Assembly (NCBI RefSeq): GCF_009767915.1
Contig: NZ_WSRP01000001.1
Location: 1 to 64,000, forward strand
Length of the DNA: 64,000 bases
Source: Parasutterella muris
GTDB taxonomy: Bacteria; Pseudomonadota; Gammaproteobacteria; Burkholderiales; Burkholderiaceae_F
Direction of reading: 5' to 3'
The first letter of the stretch is position 1. The number at the start of each line of letters is the position of its first letter. Position numbers and translations under genes: made by a program. The notes under the pieces were generated by a model. That model saw nothing but the letters and a program-made list of their open reading frames with translations, did not search any database and was not told where the DNA came from. Shown here piece after piece: positions 1 through 7,110 of this stretch.

Positions 1-221
1 CGTTGGCAAATAAAATCCCTTAATTCAGGGCGCTCAGCTAAAAAGTGTTCGTCCCAGCGGATTCGGCCTTCCTTCTGACCGGAGGTAACAGTACCGACCT
101 TCTTGAAGCTAACTCGATAACTTCTCTTTTTCTCGGAATCCCACTTATTTTTATAGGTGTAAACGTAATAAGCCGAAGGGCTCTTTTTAATAATGAGCGG
201 AGGAAGTTTTGGTGTATTCAT
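1..221 (-). CDS. IS transposase, N-terminal part (runs off the window)
   Basis: The minus strand is open from an ATG at 221 to the left edge, giving about 73 residues beginning MNTPKLPPLIIKKSPSAYYV and going on with WDSEKKRSYRVSFKKVG and RIRWDEHFL. This resembles, from memory, the N-terminus of IS1634/IS4-type DDE transposases, which open with a short basic beta-rich segment before the catalytic core. The catalytic residues lie outside the window, so neither family nor integrity can be confirmed. A TATACT box at 251..256 on the minus strand could be its -10 element. The plus-strand open frame over the same bases (45..245) is best explained as its shadow. Confidence 0.55.
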   Translation of the reverse strand, partial: MNTPKLPPLIIKKSPSAYYVYTYKNKWDSEKKRSYRVSFKKVGTVTSGQKEGRIRWDEHFLAERPELRDFICQ

Positions 222-259
222 AATTACAATCGATTATCTAATTAGGTAATCTAGTATAA

Positions 260-304
260 CACAAAAAATCCTTTTATTCCACTGAAATAAATGGATTTTT
301 TGTG
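260..304. repeat. 12-bp inverted repeat upstream of the transposase
   Basis: CACAAAAAATCC at 260..271 is the exact reverse complement of GGATTTTTTGTG at 293..304, with a 21-base AT-rich spacer. It lies directly upstream of the transposase promoter region. It could be an IS end, a terminator stem or an operator. No target duplication can be tested because the other IS end is outside the window. Confidence 0.5.
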
Positions 305-1384
305 ATTTTTAAATTTTTAGTTCTCTAGTTCTGCAATTTTTCAGTAAATAAAAAAGCCTTTATCCCTTGTGTTACTTAGGTTGGGGGCAGTTTAAGAATT
401 ATTTCTGCGTCATAATAAATCCAACCTCTTTAGAGTCAGCACTGCGCTGTTAGAGTCCTGGAACTTTGTCTTTAGACTTCTAGCGAGCTCTTGCAAGGAA
501 CAGAACCTATTTAGCATTGTTAATCCGCAAGCCTCTAAGATCGACGGTGCCTTTGATGTTTTTTAATCATTTCTACGAGCTCAGAAGTCCTTTGCCGCTC
601 AAGACCCTTTCTGAGGTTGCCCCATCGCTCCATAGTTGCAAAGACTGAGCTGTCTTCACTTAGCAGTTGTGGGGCAACGTTTGCCTCTCGAAGACAAGTG
701 GAAATTTCCTCAGCAGTCACATGCACGGGACTTTTTTCGGCACGACCTATATAAACCGAACAGGGATAAGCGCAAGATAGACAAGCGGTAAATCAAAGCG
801 ATGCTGTTTTAATGGCCCCCGCATTCTGAAATAGCAATACTTGTCGTCTGTAAGCTTTTAATCAAGCTTATTCTGTTCGTTACCTTCCTTATTGTGCAGA
901 ATAAACTCGGTGATTTCCTTGTTCCTTTTATTTTCTTCCTCAAAAACGGTATCATAAGCGATCAGAGATTCTGAGAGCGTTTCAAGACTGCTTCGGCCCG
1001 TTCGCAGCCGGTTATCTGTGGGGCGGGTTTGAGATGGAGCAGCGTGAGCCGGCGCGCTGTCTGAGTTGCGGTTGGTAGTCTGAGATATGACGTGTTGTGC
1101 GCCCGGAGTCCCGCCTCGCGCTCTCAGAATCTCTTTCTGGATCTTGGCTTACCGTCATAGCCTTTAAATAGGCTGTCGTACAGACAAGAACTGACATATC
1201 CTTCCCATGATAGAACCCCCTCCCAACGAACTAATTCCATAGGCTTCGGCTGTTGTATTAGGCAGAAAGGACGGTCCGATCGTTCCGACTCATGCTGCTT
1301 CGTTTCTTATTTTGAAATTCACCCAAAATGGTTTTTGTCGACTTGCACACATAAAAAAAGACTGGTATAGTTCGTTCCTCGGTT
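305..1384. other. Host flank without a confident gene
   Basis: This stretch lies between the transposase and the tRNA and holds no gene I can name. On the minus strand a GTG-started frame at 535..726 gives 63 residues, MHVTAEEISTCLREANVAPQ onward, which matches no family I recognise and lacks a clear ribosome binding site. A second minus-strand frame at 858..1148 is listed separately as a possible decayed gene. The mixed AT-rich and GC-rich composition beside an IS end is compatible with gene debris. Confidence 0.4.
858..1148 (-). pseudogene. Possible 3-prime remnant of a decayed gene
   Basis: A minus-strand frame of 96 codons has no ATG start. It ends in a plausible charged C-terminus: LETLSESLIAYDTVFEEENK, then KEITEFILHN, then NEQNKLD and stop. 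The upstream half is Ser/Thr/Pro-rich and the frame is closed by a TAA at 1149..1151. The composition of the last 45 residues looks coding, so this may be the tail of a gene broken by rearrangement near the IS or tRNA. Chance is a serious alternative. Confidence 0.25.
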
Positions 1385-1461
1385 GCGCCAGTAGCTCAGC
1401 TGGATAGAGTACCTGGCTACGAACCAGGTGGTCGTGGGTTCGACTCCTGCCTGGCGCGCCA
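1385..1461 (+). tRNA. tRNA-Arg (anticodon ACG), phage integration site
   Basis: The acceptor stem pairs GCGCCAG (1385..1391) with CTGGCGC (1451..1457), followed by discriminator G and an encoded CCA (1459..1461). The anticodon arm is CCTGG, loop CTACGAA, CCAGG, giving anticodon ACG, which reads CGN arginine codons through inosine. The T loop is TTCGACT. The 3-prime part of the gene is the left attachment core, so the prophage restores an intact tRNA when it integrates. Confidence 0.96.
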
Positions 1462-1472
1462 ACCTCTCCTGA
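1438..1472 (+). repeat. attL core (35-bp direct repeat)
   Basis: Positions 1438..1472 are identical to 52044..52078 over 35 bases. The repeat covers the T loop, T stem, acceptor stem and CCA of the tRNA plus 11 bases beyond. It is the standard signature of tyrosine-integrase insertion in a tRNA 3-prime end and defines the left prophage boundary. Confidence 0.95.
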
Positions 1473-1501
1473 GCCTCAAGGCTTTTAGAGAGTAAACAGT
1501 G

Positions 1502-1524
1502 AAAACACCTCACAAAACACCACA
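1502..1524 (+). promoter_or_regulatory. Candidate integrase arm-type site, left
   Basis: AAAACACCTCA, one C, then AAAACACCACA. The same two blocks without the extra C occur at 51866..51887 next to the integrase start, in the same orientation. A near-identical 22-base sequence at both phage ends is what integrase arm-binding sites look like. Part of this copy also forms the 5-prime arm of the following terminator. Confidence 0.4.
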
Positions 1525-1543
1525 GCGTGTCGTGAGGTTTTTT
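1507..1543 (+). terminator. Terminator downstream of tRNA-Arg, supplied by the phage
   Basis: ACCTCAC (1507..1513) pairs with GTGAGGT (1532..1538) and is followed by TTTTTT. A similar ACCTCAT/ATGAGGT hairpin with a T run lies at 52112..52147 just outside attR, presumably the original tRNA terminator. The phage therefore replaces both the tRNA end and its terminator. Confidence 0.7.
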
Positions 1544-1844
1544 ATTTCTCTATTGTCCTTCGGACGTTATTTGTGGTTCTGCTCGCAGAATTTAATTGCT
1601 CTTTGAGCCTGGTCGAGTAGTTCCCTACCCTCGACTGCCAGTTGTAGACATCGATTACGCTGTCTATCGGCAGCGGTTTTGGCTCTTCTTTCAAGCTCGG
1701 ACAACTGGCCGCGCATCCACTCATACTCATCACGAGCACGAGACTCAGCAATCCGCAGATCAGATAAAGCCTGCGCGTCGTTCGCCTGTTTGGCCTTGTG
1801 TTCCTCGATCGCTCTCTCGAGCGCTGATATTTGAGTACGGGCAT
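1542..1844 (-). CDS. Rz1: Rz1-like o-spanin lipoprotein, overlapping Rz in another frame
   Basis: This 100-residue product is encoded in a second minus-strand frame almost wholly inside the i-spanin gene, extending 25 bases past its end. After a basic N-terminus it has a hydrophobic stretch, LYLICGLLSLVLVMSMSGC, ending in a lipobox cysteine, so the mature part should be an outer-membrane lipoprotein. The mature segment has the proline-containing EEPKPLP typical of Rz1. With Rz it would span the periplasm and fuse the membranes at the last step of lysis. I start it at the ATG at 1844; the frame is open further upstream and an internal start closer to the signal is possible. Confidence 0.8.
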   Translation of the reverse strand: MPVLKYQRSRERSRNTRPNRRTTRRLYLICGLLSLVLVMSMSGCAASCPSLKEEPKPLPIDSVIDVYNWQSRVGNYSTRLKEQLNSASRTTNNVRRTIEK

Positions 1845-1944
1845 GTTTGAGTTCCTCCGTGTTCTGCCCCTGGTGATATCCGTAGAAGTATGCGGAAACG
1901 ACCACAAGGAGCGCTCCGATAACCTTTGCTACCACGGCCACCAC
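1567..1944 (-). CDS. Rz: Rz-like i-spanin
   Basis: The 125-residue protein has one N-terminal membrane segment (about residues 3-22, VAVVAKVIGALLVVVSAYF), then a long charged periplasmic alpha-helical region rich in Glu, Arg and Gln (about 30-110). That is the layout of Rz inner-membrane spanins. It sits at the end of the lysis cassette and overlaps the upstream membrane-protein gene by 16 bases. The nested Rz1 frame supports the assignment. Its role is disruption of the outer membrane after endolysin has cut the peptidoglycan. Confidence 0.85.
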   Translation of the reverse strand: MVAVVAKVIGALLVVVSAYFYGYHQGQNTEELKHARTQISALERAIEEHKAKQANDAQALSDLRIAESRARDEYEWMRGQLSELERRAKTAADRQRNRCLQLAVEGRELLDQAQRAIKFCEQNHK

Positions 1945-2384
1945 CCGTAGAAATAAGCTTGGTAGCTATACGACACTGCCAAGGTGGTCAGATCAACGAT
2001 GTAAAACCACTTCCAGCGGGCGATAGCATTTAACAAGCCCTGCCTAAGTTGCCCCAGGTCGAAGAGATATTTATCCCGCACAAGGAAACAGAGGAAGAGC
2101 CATAAAACCAAAGACGAAATTAATCCCCCAGCTAACCACTCCTGCGGGCTTCTGGATATATAGGTCGGATAGAGAGACCCTCCTCCCTGTACGTTAAAAA
2201 GCCGCCAAAGGTATATTCCGAGATTAAGAAGCACCACACAAATGAAGCAGAGGCCGTATGTCTTCCGCAGTGTTGTTCTAGTCGGACCCATCTGCCACTC
2301 TTCAAGCAGCTTCCAAAAGTTCATACCGAATGTGCCCATCAATGTTGCTAAGAATATTCCAATAACTGATATAATTTCACTCAT
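1929..2384 (-). CDS. Membrane protein in the lysis cassette, function unknown
   Basis: The 151-residue product has about three hydrophobic segments: residues 3-21 (EIISVIGIFLATLMGTFG), 43-63 (LCFICVVLLNLGIYLWRLF) and 86-104 (LAGGLISSLVLWLFLCFLV). Its C-terminus is aromatic and ends GWWPW. It lies between endolysin and Rz. A second holin, an antiholin or a lysogeny-related membrane protein would all fit; I recognise no family. A stem-loop in the 64-base gap before it could reduce its expression relative to the endolysin. Confidence 0.7.
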   Translation of the reverse strand: MSEIISVIGIFLATLMGTFGMNFWKLLEEWQMGPTRTTLRKTYGLCFICVVLLNLGIYLWRLFNVQGGGSLYPTYISRSPQEWLAGGLISSLVLWLFLCFLVRDKYLFDLGQLRQGLLNAIARWKWFYIVDLTTLAVSYSYQAYFYGWWPW

Positions 2385-2411
2385 GGGTAAGCTCCATAAA
2401 GATTGTTAAAG

Positions 2412-2440
2412 ACCGCTCTGTGCTACCAACACAGGGCGGT
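2412..2440. terminator. Stem-loop between endolysin and the membrane protein gene
   Basis: ACCGCTCTGTG (2412..2422) pairs with CACAGGGCGGT (2430..2440) with one mismatch. On the plus strand it is followed by TTTTAATTTTT, a good intrinsic terminator for antisense transcription. On the late-operon strand it is followed only by CTTT, so it would act at most as an attenuator. Confidence 0.5.
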
Positions 2441-2448
2441 TTTAATTT

Positions 2449-2895
2449 TTACGAAAAGAAAAGTTCTAATTCCCGCATTCGCCGATCTCTCAGTCCTTTC
2501 TCATACTTGGTACCGGGACTGCAATATTTTGGCCACCATGTCCGGACGTTATCCCACTCGCCTCGGTTGATCATCCCGAACAACCGATACGTCCGACACT
2601 TGATAAGTCCGAAGTTGTAGACAAAACTCATGAGGGCGACGAACTGATTCTCATTGATATCGATATAAATCAGCGTTGCCAGCTCCTCCTGAGTGCGCTG
2701 TAGGTCTCTATCTAAAAGCTTGTAGGCCTCACCCTTGTTAACGACGTCACCCTCGTGAACGTCTCCTGTGTGGCCGAATCCGATCGTCCACCGCCCCGCC
2801 GGGCACCGGTAAGCGAGCGCAGAAAAACCCTCCTGCTCGGCAATGAAGCTGGACGCTATCTCAGGCGGGTACAGCATAAGGTTTTGTTTTCTCAT
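2449..2895 (-). CDS. Endolysin, GH24 lysozyme with catalytic cysteine
   Basis: The 148-residue protein is a T4/P22-type muramidase that hydrolyses the MurNAc-GlcNAc bond. The active-site region is visible: E22 in EQEGF, C31 in AYRCPAGRW and T37 in TIGFGHT, spaced as E-C-T with gaps of 9 and 6. T4 lysozyme has Asp in the middle position; the Cys version is known in P1 Lyz and many other phage lysozymes. There is no signal peptide or signal-anchor segment, so export should need the holin. The start overlaps the stop of the preceding gene as ATGA. Confidence 0.93.
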   Translation of the reverse strand: MRKQNLMLYPPEIASSFIAEQEGFSALAYRCPAGRWTIGFGHTGDVHEGDVVNKGEAYKLLDRDLQRTQEELATLIYIDINENQFVALMSFVYNFGLIKCRTYRLFGMINRGEWDNVRTWWPKYCSPGTKYEKGLRDRRMRELELFFS

Positions 2896-3107
2896 CTGCC
2901 CTCCTCATGCTTCTTATAAAGCTCGTGAATCAGTTCAGTGTTGTGTTGGATGGCTCGCTCGTTGGCCCAAATGCCCTTTTTGATCTCGTCAAATACAACA
3001 GACCTCTCGCAGTAGTAATAACCCAGTAGGAAACCGAAACAGATGGCGATGGCAATGGCCGCTGATCTGCATAAGCGGATAGCCCACTCGTTTAAGAAGA
3101 TGCTCAT
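2892..3107 (-). CDS. Small single-span membrane protein between holin and endolysin
   Basis: The 71-residue protein has one hydrophobic segment (about residues 13-32, CRSAAIAIAICFGFLLGYYY) followed by a charged C-terminal helix ending KKHEEGR. It overlaps the holin gene and the endolysin gene by four bases each (ATGA), so it is translationally locked into the lysis unit. An accessory holin or holin regulator is likely from position; I recognise no family. Confidence 0.75.
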   Translation of the reverse strand: MSIFLNEWAIRLCRSAAIAIAICFGFLLGYYYCERSVVFDEIKKGIWANERAIQHNTELIHELYKKHEEGR

Positions 3108-3424
3108 GATTTAGCTCCTAATCTGTTATCCAGAAATTTTTTGACGTAATAGGCAATAATCCTTACGCCCAGATATGCGGCCATAAATGAAATCCCGACG
3201 GCGGCAAGCTCGTTGACGCCATTCCCCTGAAGAATCCAGAAGACCCCGATAGCAGTAACGCCTCCTGATAGTGCTTCCCACATTGCTTCAAGGACAGAGA
3301 ACTCGATTGGCTTTTCTTTTCGTTTTTCTCTCCAGTCGTCAACGTAGCGGAGAAGCCCCGCTATTAAGCCGAGACCTCCCACACAGGCGATGAGAGTATT
3401 AATTAGATCAGTGTGCTTAATCAT
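3104..3424 (-). CDS. Holin
   Basis: The protein has 106 residues from the ATG at 3424, whose bases overlap the stop of the upstream radical SAM gene (ATGATTAA). An N-terminal hydrophobic segment LINTLIACVGGLGLIAGLL is followed by the charged stretch DDWREKRKEK and two further hydrophobic segments (GGVTAIGVFWIL and AAVGISFMAAYLGV). It ends in a basic tail, VKKFLDNRLGAKS. This size, topology and place before the endolysin are typical of phage holins, which open the inner membrane for endolysin. An upstream in-frame ATG at 3454 lies within the neighbour and is less likely. Confidence 0.82.
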   Translation of the reverse strand: MIKHTDLINTLIACVGGLGLIAGLLRYVDDWREKRKEKPIEFSVLEAMWEALSGGVTAIGVFWILQGNGVNELAAVGISFMAAYLGVRIIAYYVKKFLDNRLGAKS

Positions 3425-4670
3425 GCGGGTCCTCCAGAGGGACGAAACTCTCAAGACTCAGGCCGAAGAGAAGCCAGAAGACCGCCTGAAAAACAGCGAA
3501 GTGGTAGCCAAATTCGTTCTTGCATGTAAGCGTTCTCGCAAGCCCCTCGATCTGGGGGCAGGCTCCGCGGCACAGAGTGAGCACCAGGCACTTCTTGCAC
3601 TTCTCTCTGACACTCCACGGCTTGAAGTGCTTCGAGATATCGACTGCTTCAGGAGCCTCGATCGTGCCAACACATCCCTCCTCTGTGCAGTGATCGTGGC
3701 AGGAAAGGAAGTCGCCTTTGAGGTTTATCGCCGCGTTGTCCTCTCGGTTCATCATGCACTTGACCGCATTAGGGCTGAGCTTCGTTCTTTTCACAAGCGC
3801 TTTGAGAAGGCGGTCACTCTCGCCTGTAAGCGCGGGGAACTTGTCCCAACCTTCCCGGGTCAGCGCTTTAAAAATATTCTTCTGAAGCGTGAGCATCTGT
3901 TCTGCCGTAAACATCAGCTCGGAGTCTTGGACGCCCACGTGCGTCATGATGCCCTCAAAGTTCAGATGGATGCTCCCTAACTTAGCCTTGAAGAAGTCGG
4001 CGATGGCGTCCACGTCGGTATTCGCGGGCGACAGCACGCAGTTGATTGAGCAGTGCAGTTTGGAAAACGCTAGTCGCCACATGTCTACCATTGCCGGGTC
4101 ATCCAGCGGGTCAGCTCCTCTCAGGTGGTAGCCCGGACCGTCATGGGAGAATGTGAGACTGATGCCGTAGGCCTCGCAGAACGCTATCTTCTCCTCATCA
4201 ATCAAGGTGCCGTTGGTGATGATGGCAAAGCGCACCTCTGGGTACAGCTCCCGCAGTGCAGGTACGAGCTTTTGAAGAGTCTTCCAATAGACGAAGGGCT
4301 CGCCGCCCCAAAGCTCGATCACGCCGTGAACCCTAATGCCGGAGGCTTTCAGCCGTTCGATGAATGCAGGAACATCTTTAGGGGACGACACCCAGCGTTC
4401 ATTTTCCCTATCACTTTGGGCGCAGTACTTACAGCTCATGTTGCACTTGAGACCGAGCTGAATGCGCAGGTCCCAGAGGTCCTTAGACTTTGAGTTTGAG
4501 AAACCCGCCTGTCCTTTCTGCTCCCTGAGCATGGCATAGGCCCGGAGTCGTTCATCTTTGGTAAGATCAACAGGATTACCCTGCCCGTCAAAAATTTCAT
4601 TTGTTACGTTGTCGTAGACCCACGTTTCATTTTTACCGTCGTGGGTTCTACAGTTAAGCGCAAGTTTCAT
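3417..4670 (-). CDS. Radical SAM/SPASM enzyme (1), candidate tail-fibre modifying enzyme
   Basis: The protein has 417 residues from the ATG at 4670, which overlaps the preceding stop as ATGA. The radical SAM cluster motif C76-x3-C80-x2-C83 (LKCNMSCKYC) and the SAM-binding WGGEP (121-125) are present. The C-terminal third has a full SPASM signature: CX13GX4C, then CKKC..LCRGAC (CX2CX5CX3C), then a last Cys near 383. SPASM domains hold two auxiliary 4Fe-4S clusters and are used by enzymes that modify peptides and proteins, such as PqqE, sactisynthases and anSME. The first 60 residues are not a recognisable leader-binding domain. It shares GGEP-x2-YW with enzyme 2, so the two look paralogous. 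The substrate is inferred to be the Cys-rich fibres encoded just upstream. Confidence 0.9.
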   Translation of the reverse strand: MKLALNCRTHDGKNETWVYDNVTNEIFDGQGNPVDLTKDERLRAYAMLREQKGQAGFSNSKSKDLWDLRIQLGLKCNMSCKYCAQSDRENERWVSSPKDVPAFIERLKASGIRVHGVIELWGGEPFVYWKTLQKLVPALRELYPEVRFAIITNGTLIDEEKIAFCEAYGISLTFSHDGPGYHLRGADPLDDPAMVDMWRLAFSKLHCSINCVLSPANTDVDAIADFFKAKLGSIHLNFEGIMTHVGVQDSELMFTAEQMLTLQKNIFKALTREGWDKFPALTGESDRLLKALVKRTKLSPNAVKCMMNREDNAAINLKGDFLSCHDHCTEEGCVGTIEAPEAVDISKHFKPWSVREKCKKCLVLTLCRGACPQIEGLARTLTCKNEFGYHFAVFQAVFWLLFGLSLESFVPLEDPHD

Positions 4671-5647
4671 TTGAATAGTTTCTCCATGGTTTGGTAAAGA
4701 CGGTACCGTTTGCGGGCAAAGTAGCAATCGATCTCATGAGTGTTGGACGTGTAGCAACCCCCTCGACACTCCTCAAGCGCCTCGCACTGCCGGCACTCGT
4801 CGCTGTCGAAGAACCGTCTCGGTGAAAGCTGAGCAACGGCTTTGATCGGGATAATCTTTTTGAAGATGTTTCCGGTAATGTTGGATGCGTCGTAATTGTG
4901 ATGGCAGGCGTAAGTGTTCCCGTGCAGATCAACACTCAGAAGCTCGTCTCTCACGCACATCGGACCGACCCGAGACCTAACTGTGTTGCGGTGGTAGAGA
5001 AGCTGAGAGCACTGCCAAAGCGCCCACTGGTCGCCAAGGCGCGCCATCTCGATCACCGTTTCGAGGTGCGAGCAGAAGACATCCACGTCTTCCTGCGTCA
5101 TGTAGTAGTCCTTAGCGCATCCGTCGTTGGCCCGTAAAAAATGTACAGCTGTATTGGGATATCGCCCGTAGCGCTCGCCCAGTGCATAGTAGAGGTCCCG
5201 CGCCGCCCACATGTCCGTCTGATAGTGGTGGACCAACATCGAGATTGAGAACTGATTGAGCTGGAAAATCAAGTCGAGCTGCTCGTCCGTGAATTCCCCG
5301 TCGTGCCAGGAAACCACCGTAAAAATGTCAGGATTGGCATTGGCATACTCGACGTAACCATCCGTCAGCGCTCGCCCGTTTGTTGTAATCGTGGACTGCT
5401 GAGGCGTGATACCGAGGCCCCTCAGGGTGCTGTGCAGAGCTTTGATTCGCTCCCAGTACAGCATGGGCTCGCCGCCCCAATATGCGATGCGCTCAACACG
5501 GCAACCCTCCAAATACTTCACAAGCCTATGCGCAAATGCTACAGGGTCGGCCTTGTGGTCGGCAGGGGACTGCTCGTTCGTCTGTAGGCAGTACCCGCAT
5601 TTCATGTTGCAGGCGCTCCCAATCAGGAGGTTGACGTGTTTAACCAT
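4667..5647 (-). CDS. Radical SAM/SPASM enzyme (2), candidate tail-fibre modifying enzyme
   Basis: This 326-residue protein starts directly with the radical SAM barrel: C13-x3-C17-x2-C20 (SACNMKCGYC) and WGGEP near residue 58. The C-terminal SPASM signature is complete: CX11GX4C (MCVRDEL to GNTYAC), CRQCEALEECRGGC (CX2CX5CX3C), then a final Cys in EIDCYF. It lacks the 60-residue N-terminal extension of enzyme 1. It overlaps the upstream gene by 8 bases and the downstream enzyme by 4, so stoichiometric coupled synthesis is likely. Family knowledge supports SAM-radical chemistry on a polypeptide; the reaction (thioether, other Cys- or Tyr-centred change) cannot be read from sequence. Confidence 0.9.
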   Translation of the reverse strand: MVKHVNLLIGSACNMKCGYCLQTNEQSPADHKADPVAFAHRLVKYLEGCRVERIAYWGGEPMLYWERIKALHSTLRGLGITPQQSTITTNGRALTDGYVEYANANPDIFTVVSWHDGEFTDEQLDLIFQLNQFSISMLVHHYQTDMWAARDLYYALGERYGRYPNTAVHFLRANDGCAKDYYMTQEDVDVFCSHLETVIEMARLGDQWALWQCSQLLYHRNTVRSRVGPMCVRDELLSVDLHGNTYACHHNYDASNITGNIFKKIIPIKAVAQLSPRRFFDSDECRQCEALEECRGGCYTSNTHEIDCYFARKRYRLYQTMEKLFK

Positions 5648-6518
5648 CGGCGCTCACCCGAACCACCGCCTCAGCCCTAGACGTGAAGAAGCGGTGATTG
5701 ATTTTCATCCGCATTGACTCACCGTCCTGTAAGCCTAGGGCCTGTGCTCTAAAGCGGCCGACGCCATTAGTGACAGCAAGGCGTTTGTGCGGTGCGTAGC
5801 CATCCACGGGTTCTACAATGTAGCCGTCCCACGTGATGTCGGATGCGACTTCGTGAGTTTTCCCATCCTTTAGTGTCAGCGTGAAATCGACCCACCCGTC
5901 TGGTGCAACGGTTTCAGAAGACGGGGTAAGCTCGTAAGCCAAATTCAGCCACTTAGATGTAGTGCCTGTCATCACGTCGTCAGCCGTCCAAACGTCGCCT
6001 AGGTCATCAACGTTAGTAATTATTGTGGCGTCAGCCGTGGTTGTTATCGATCGGGCACACTCCGTCACTGGCGCTGCCGGGTTTCGAACCCATAAGTCAA
6101 ACAACCACATACCGCCCATGTACCGGCAGTACTCCGCAGTGTTTCGAAAATCAAAGTATGTAAGACCGCCTTTTAGGTCGCAACGGAACACACGACCGTC
6201 AAACCAAGTAACAAAGTGTGCCCCTGGTACCCACACGCGCTGGAACTCCGGCTTAGTTTTATCGATGATTATTTCTGCAAGAATGACATAATCTTGGTCG
6301 TTGATCTGATACAGCTCGCTGTGCTTCATCTTGCAATAGCGACTACCCAGCTCCTCTGTCGTTGACAGCTTCTCGATCGGAACATATTCGGCGTCCGGTG
6401 CAATGTCAAAACCGTCTGTCGGGGCCAGCAATCGAAAAGCGGCTCGGGTTTCGTCCACGGCAAGAGAGAAGTGGTCGATCGGCAGTTCCTTTGCAATGAC
6501 ATGTCTAAAATGAGGCAT
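5640..6518 (-). CDS. Unknown protein linked to Cys-rich fibres and radical SAM genes
   Basis: I do not recognise this 292-residue protein. The N-terminal half has mixed alpha/beta composition with many aromatics (for example FVTWFDGRVFRCDLKGGLTY) and few Cys. The last third, about 205-290, reads like an Ig-like beta sandwich (WVDFTLTLKDGKTHEVASD, then RFRAQALGLQDGESMRMKI). It overlaps the first radical SAM gene by 8 bases and follows the Cys-rich fibre genes, so it probably belongs to the same unit. Possibilities are an attachment or chaperone protein for the fibres, a partner that presents the substrate, or a baseplate-like decoration. Confidence 0.75.
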   Translation of the reverse strand: MPHFRHVIAKELPIDHFSLAVDETRAAFRLLAPTDGFDIAPDAEYVPIEKLSTTEELGSRYCKMKHSELYQINDQDYVILAEIIIDKTKPEFQRVWVPGAHFVTWFDGRVFRCDLKGGLTYFDFRNTAEYCRYMGGMWLFDLWVRNPAAPVTECARSITTTADATIITNVDDLGDVWTADDVMTGTTSKWLNLAYELTPSSETVAPDGWVDFTLTLKDGKTHEVASDITWDGYIVEPVDGYAPHKRLAVTNGVGRFRAQALGLQDGESMRMKINHRFFTSRAEAVVRVSADG

Positions 6519-6567
6519 TTATATTTCCCTAAAAAAGTTAAACAATCGAACAATCAACAAGCGTTTG

Positions 6568-7098
6568 TTATGAACTGTCGTCGCCACAGTCCGCAGAACT
6601 GCAGTTGCTCATACAGTTGTAATACCCCGTATCCATACAGTCACCGTTGCAACGCTCGCATCTGTTGCAGTCACCCGCACACTGGACCTGACCACAGTGA
6701 ACTTGGTTGCACTGAACTTGATAACAGTGCACATTGCTGCATCGGGAGCATTGAGAACAGTACGTGCAGTAAGAGCAATAAGAGCAGTGAGCTGTTTTCC
6801 AATTCAAATTGTTGGCTAGCTGGCTGACCTTGCTGAGTCCTGTCCAATAGCCCACGTCGTCCGTCAATTGACTGACTTTAGTTAACGAGGTCTTTTTCCA
6901 AAGGCCCGCGTTCTCCGTGAGCTGAGACAACTTGGTCGGTATCTCAGACTTTTTCGCTAACGGAATGCCGCCCGCGGTCGAGTCATCATGTACAACTAGG
7001 GTTTTCTTCGTTGTGTCTACCGTGATCTCACGGTTGTAACCTTTAAAGTTTGCGTGCTGAGCGGTCGTTCCGCCGCGCAAAAGAATTGTTTTCACCAT
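6568..7098 (-). CDS. Short tail-fibre protein with 17-Cys C-terminal tip (A)
   Basis: The 176-residue protein has three parts. Residues 1-50 (LLRGGTTAQHANFKGYNREI, then VHDDSTAGG) match the N-terminal domain of the BPP-1 major tropism determinant Mtd. Residues 55-100 carry fibre-type repeats (KLSQLTEN, KVSQLTDDVGYW, KVSQLANN). The rest has 17 cysteines, none occurring before it: HCSYCSYCTYCSQCSRC in CxxC steps, then CxxxxC units of type (Q/H)C-x-QV, then mixed spacings to CGDDSS. Such a tip would be the receptor-contacting end of a fibre. The density and regularity suggest crosslinking, metal binding or enzymatic modification; the radical SAM genes downstream favour the last. Confidence 0.85.
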   Translation of the reverse strand: MVKTILLRGGTTAQHANFKGYNREITVDTTKKTLVVHDDSTAGGIPLAKKSEIPTKLSQLTENAGLWKKTSLTKVSQLTDDVGYWTGLSKVSQLANNLNWKTAHCSYCSYCTYCSQCSRCSNVHCYQVQCNQVHCGQVQCAGDCNRCERCNGDCMDTGYYNCMSNCSSADCGDDSS

Positions 7099-7110
7099 GT
7101 CGAAGCCCTG

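Noticed and set aside
45-245. Plus-strand 66-residue protein at the left edge
   Set aside because: It is the shadow of the minus-strand transposase frame, which has the better protein composition.
1012-1197. Minus-strand 61-residue frame next to the tRNA
   Set aside because: Arg/Ser-rich composition typical of a shadow frame in GC-rich DNA; no ribosome binding site or recognisable domain.
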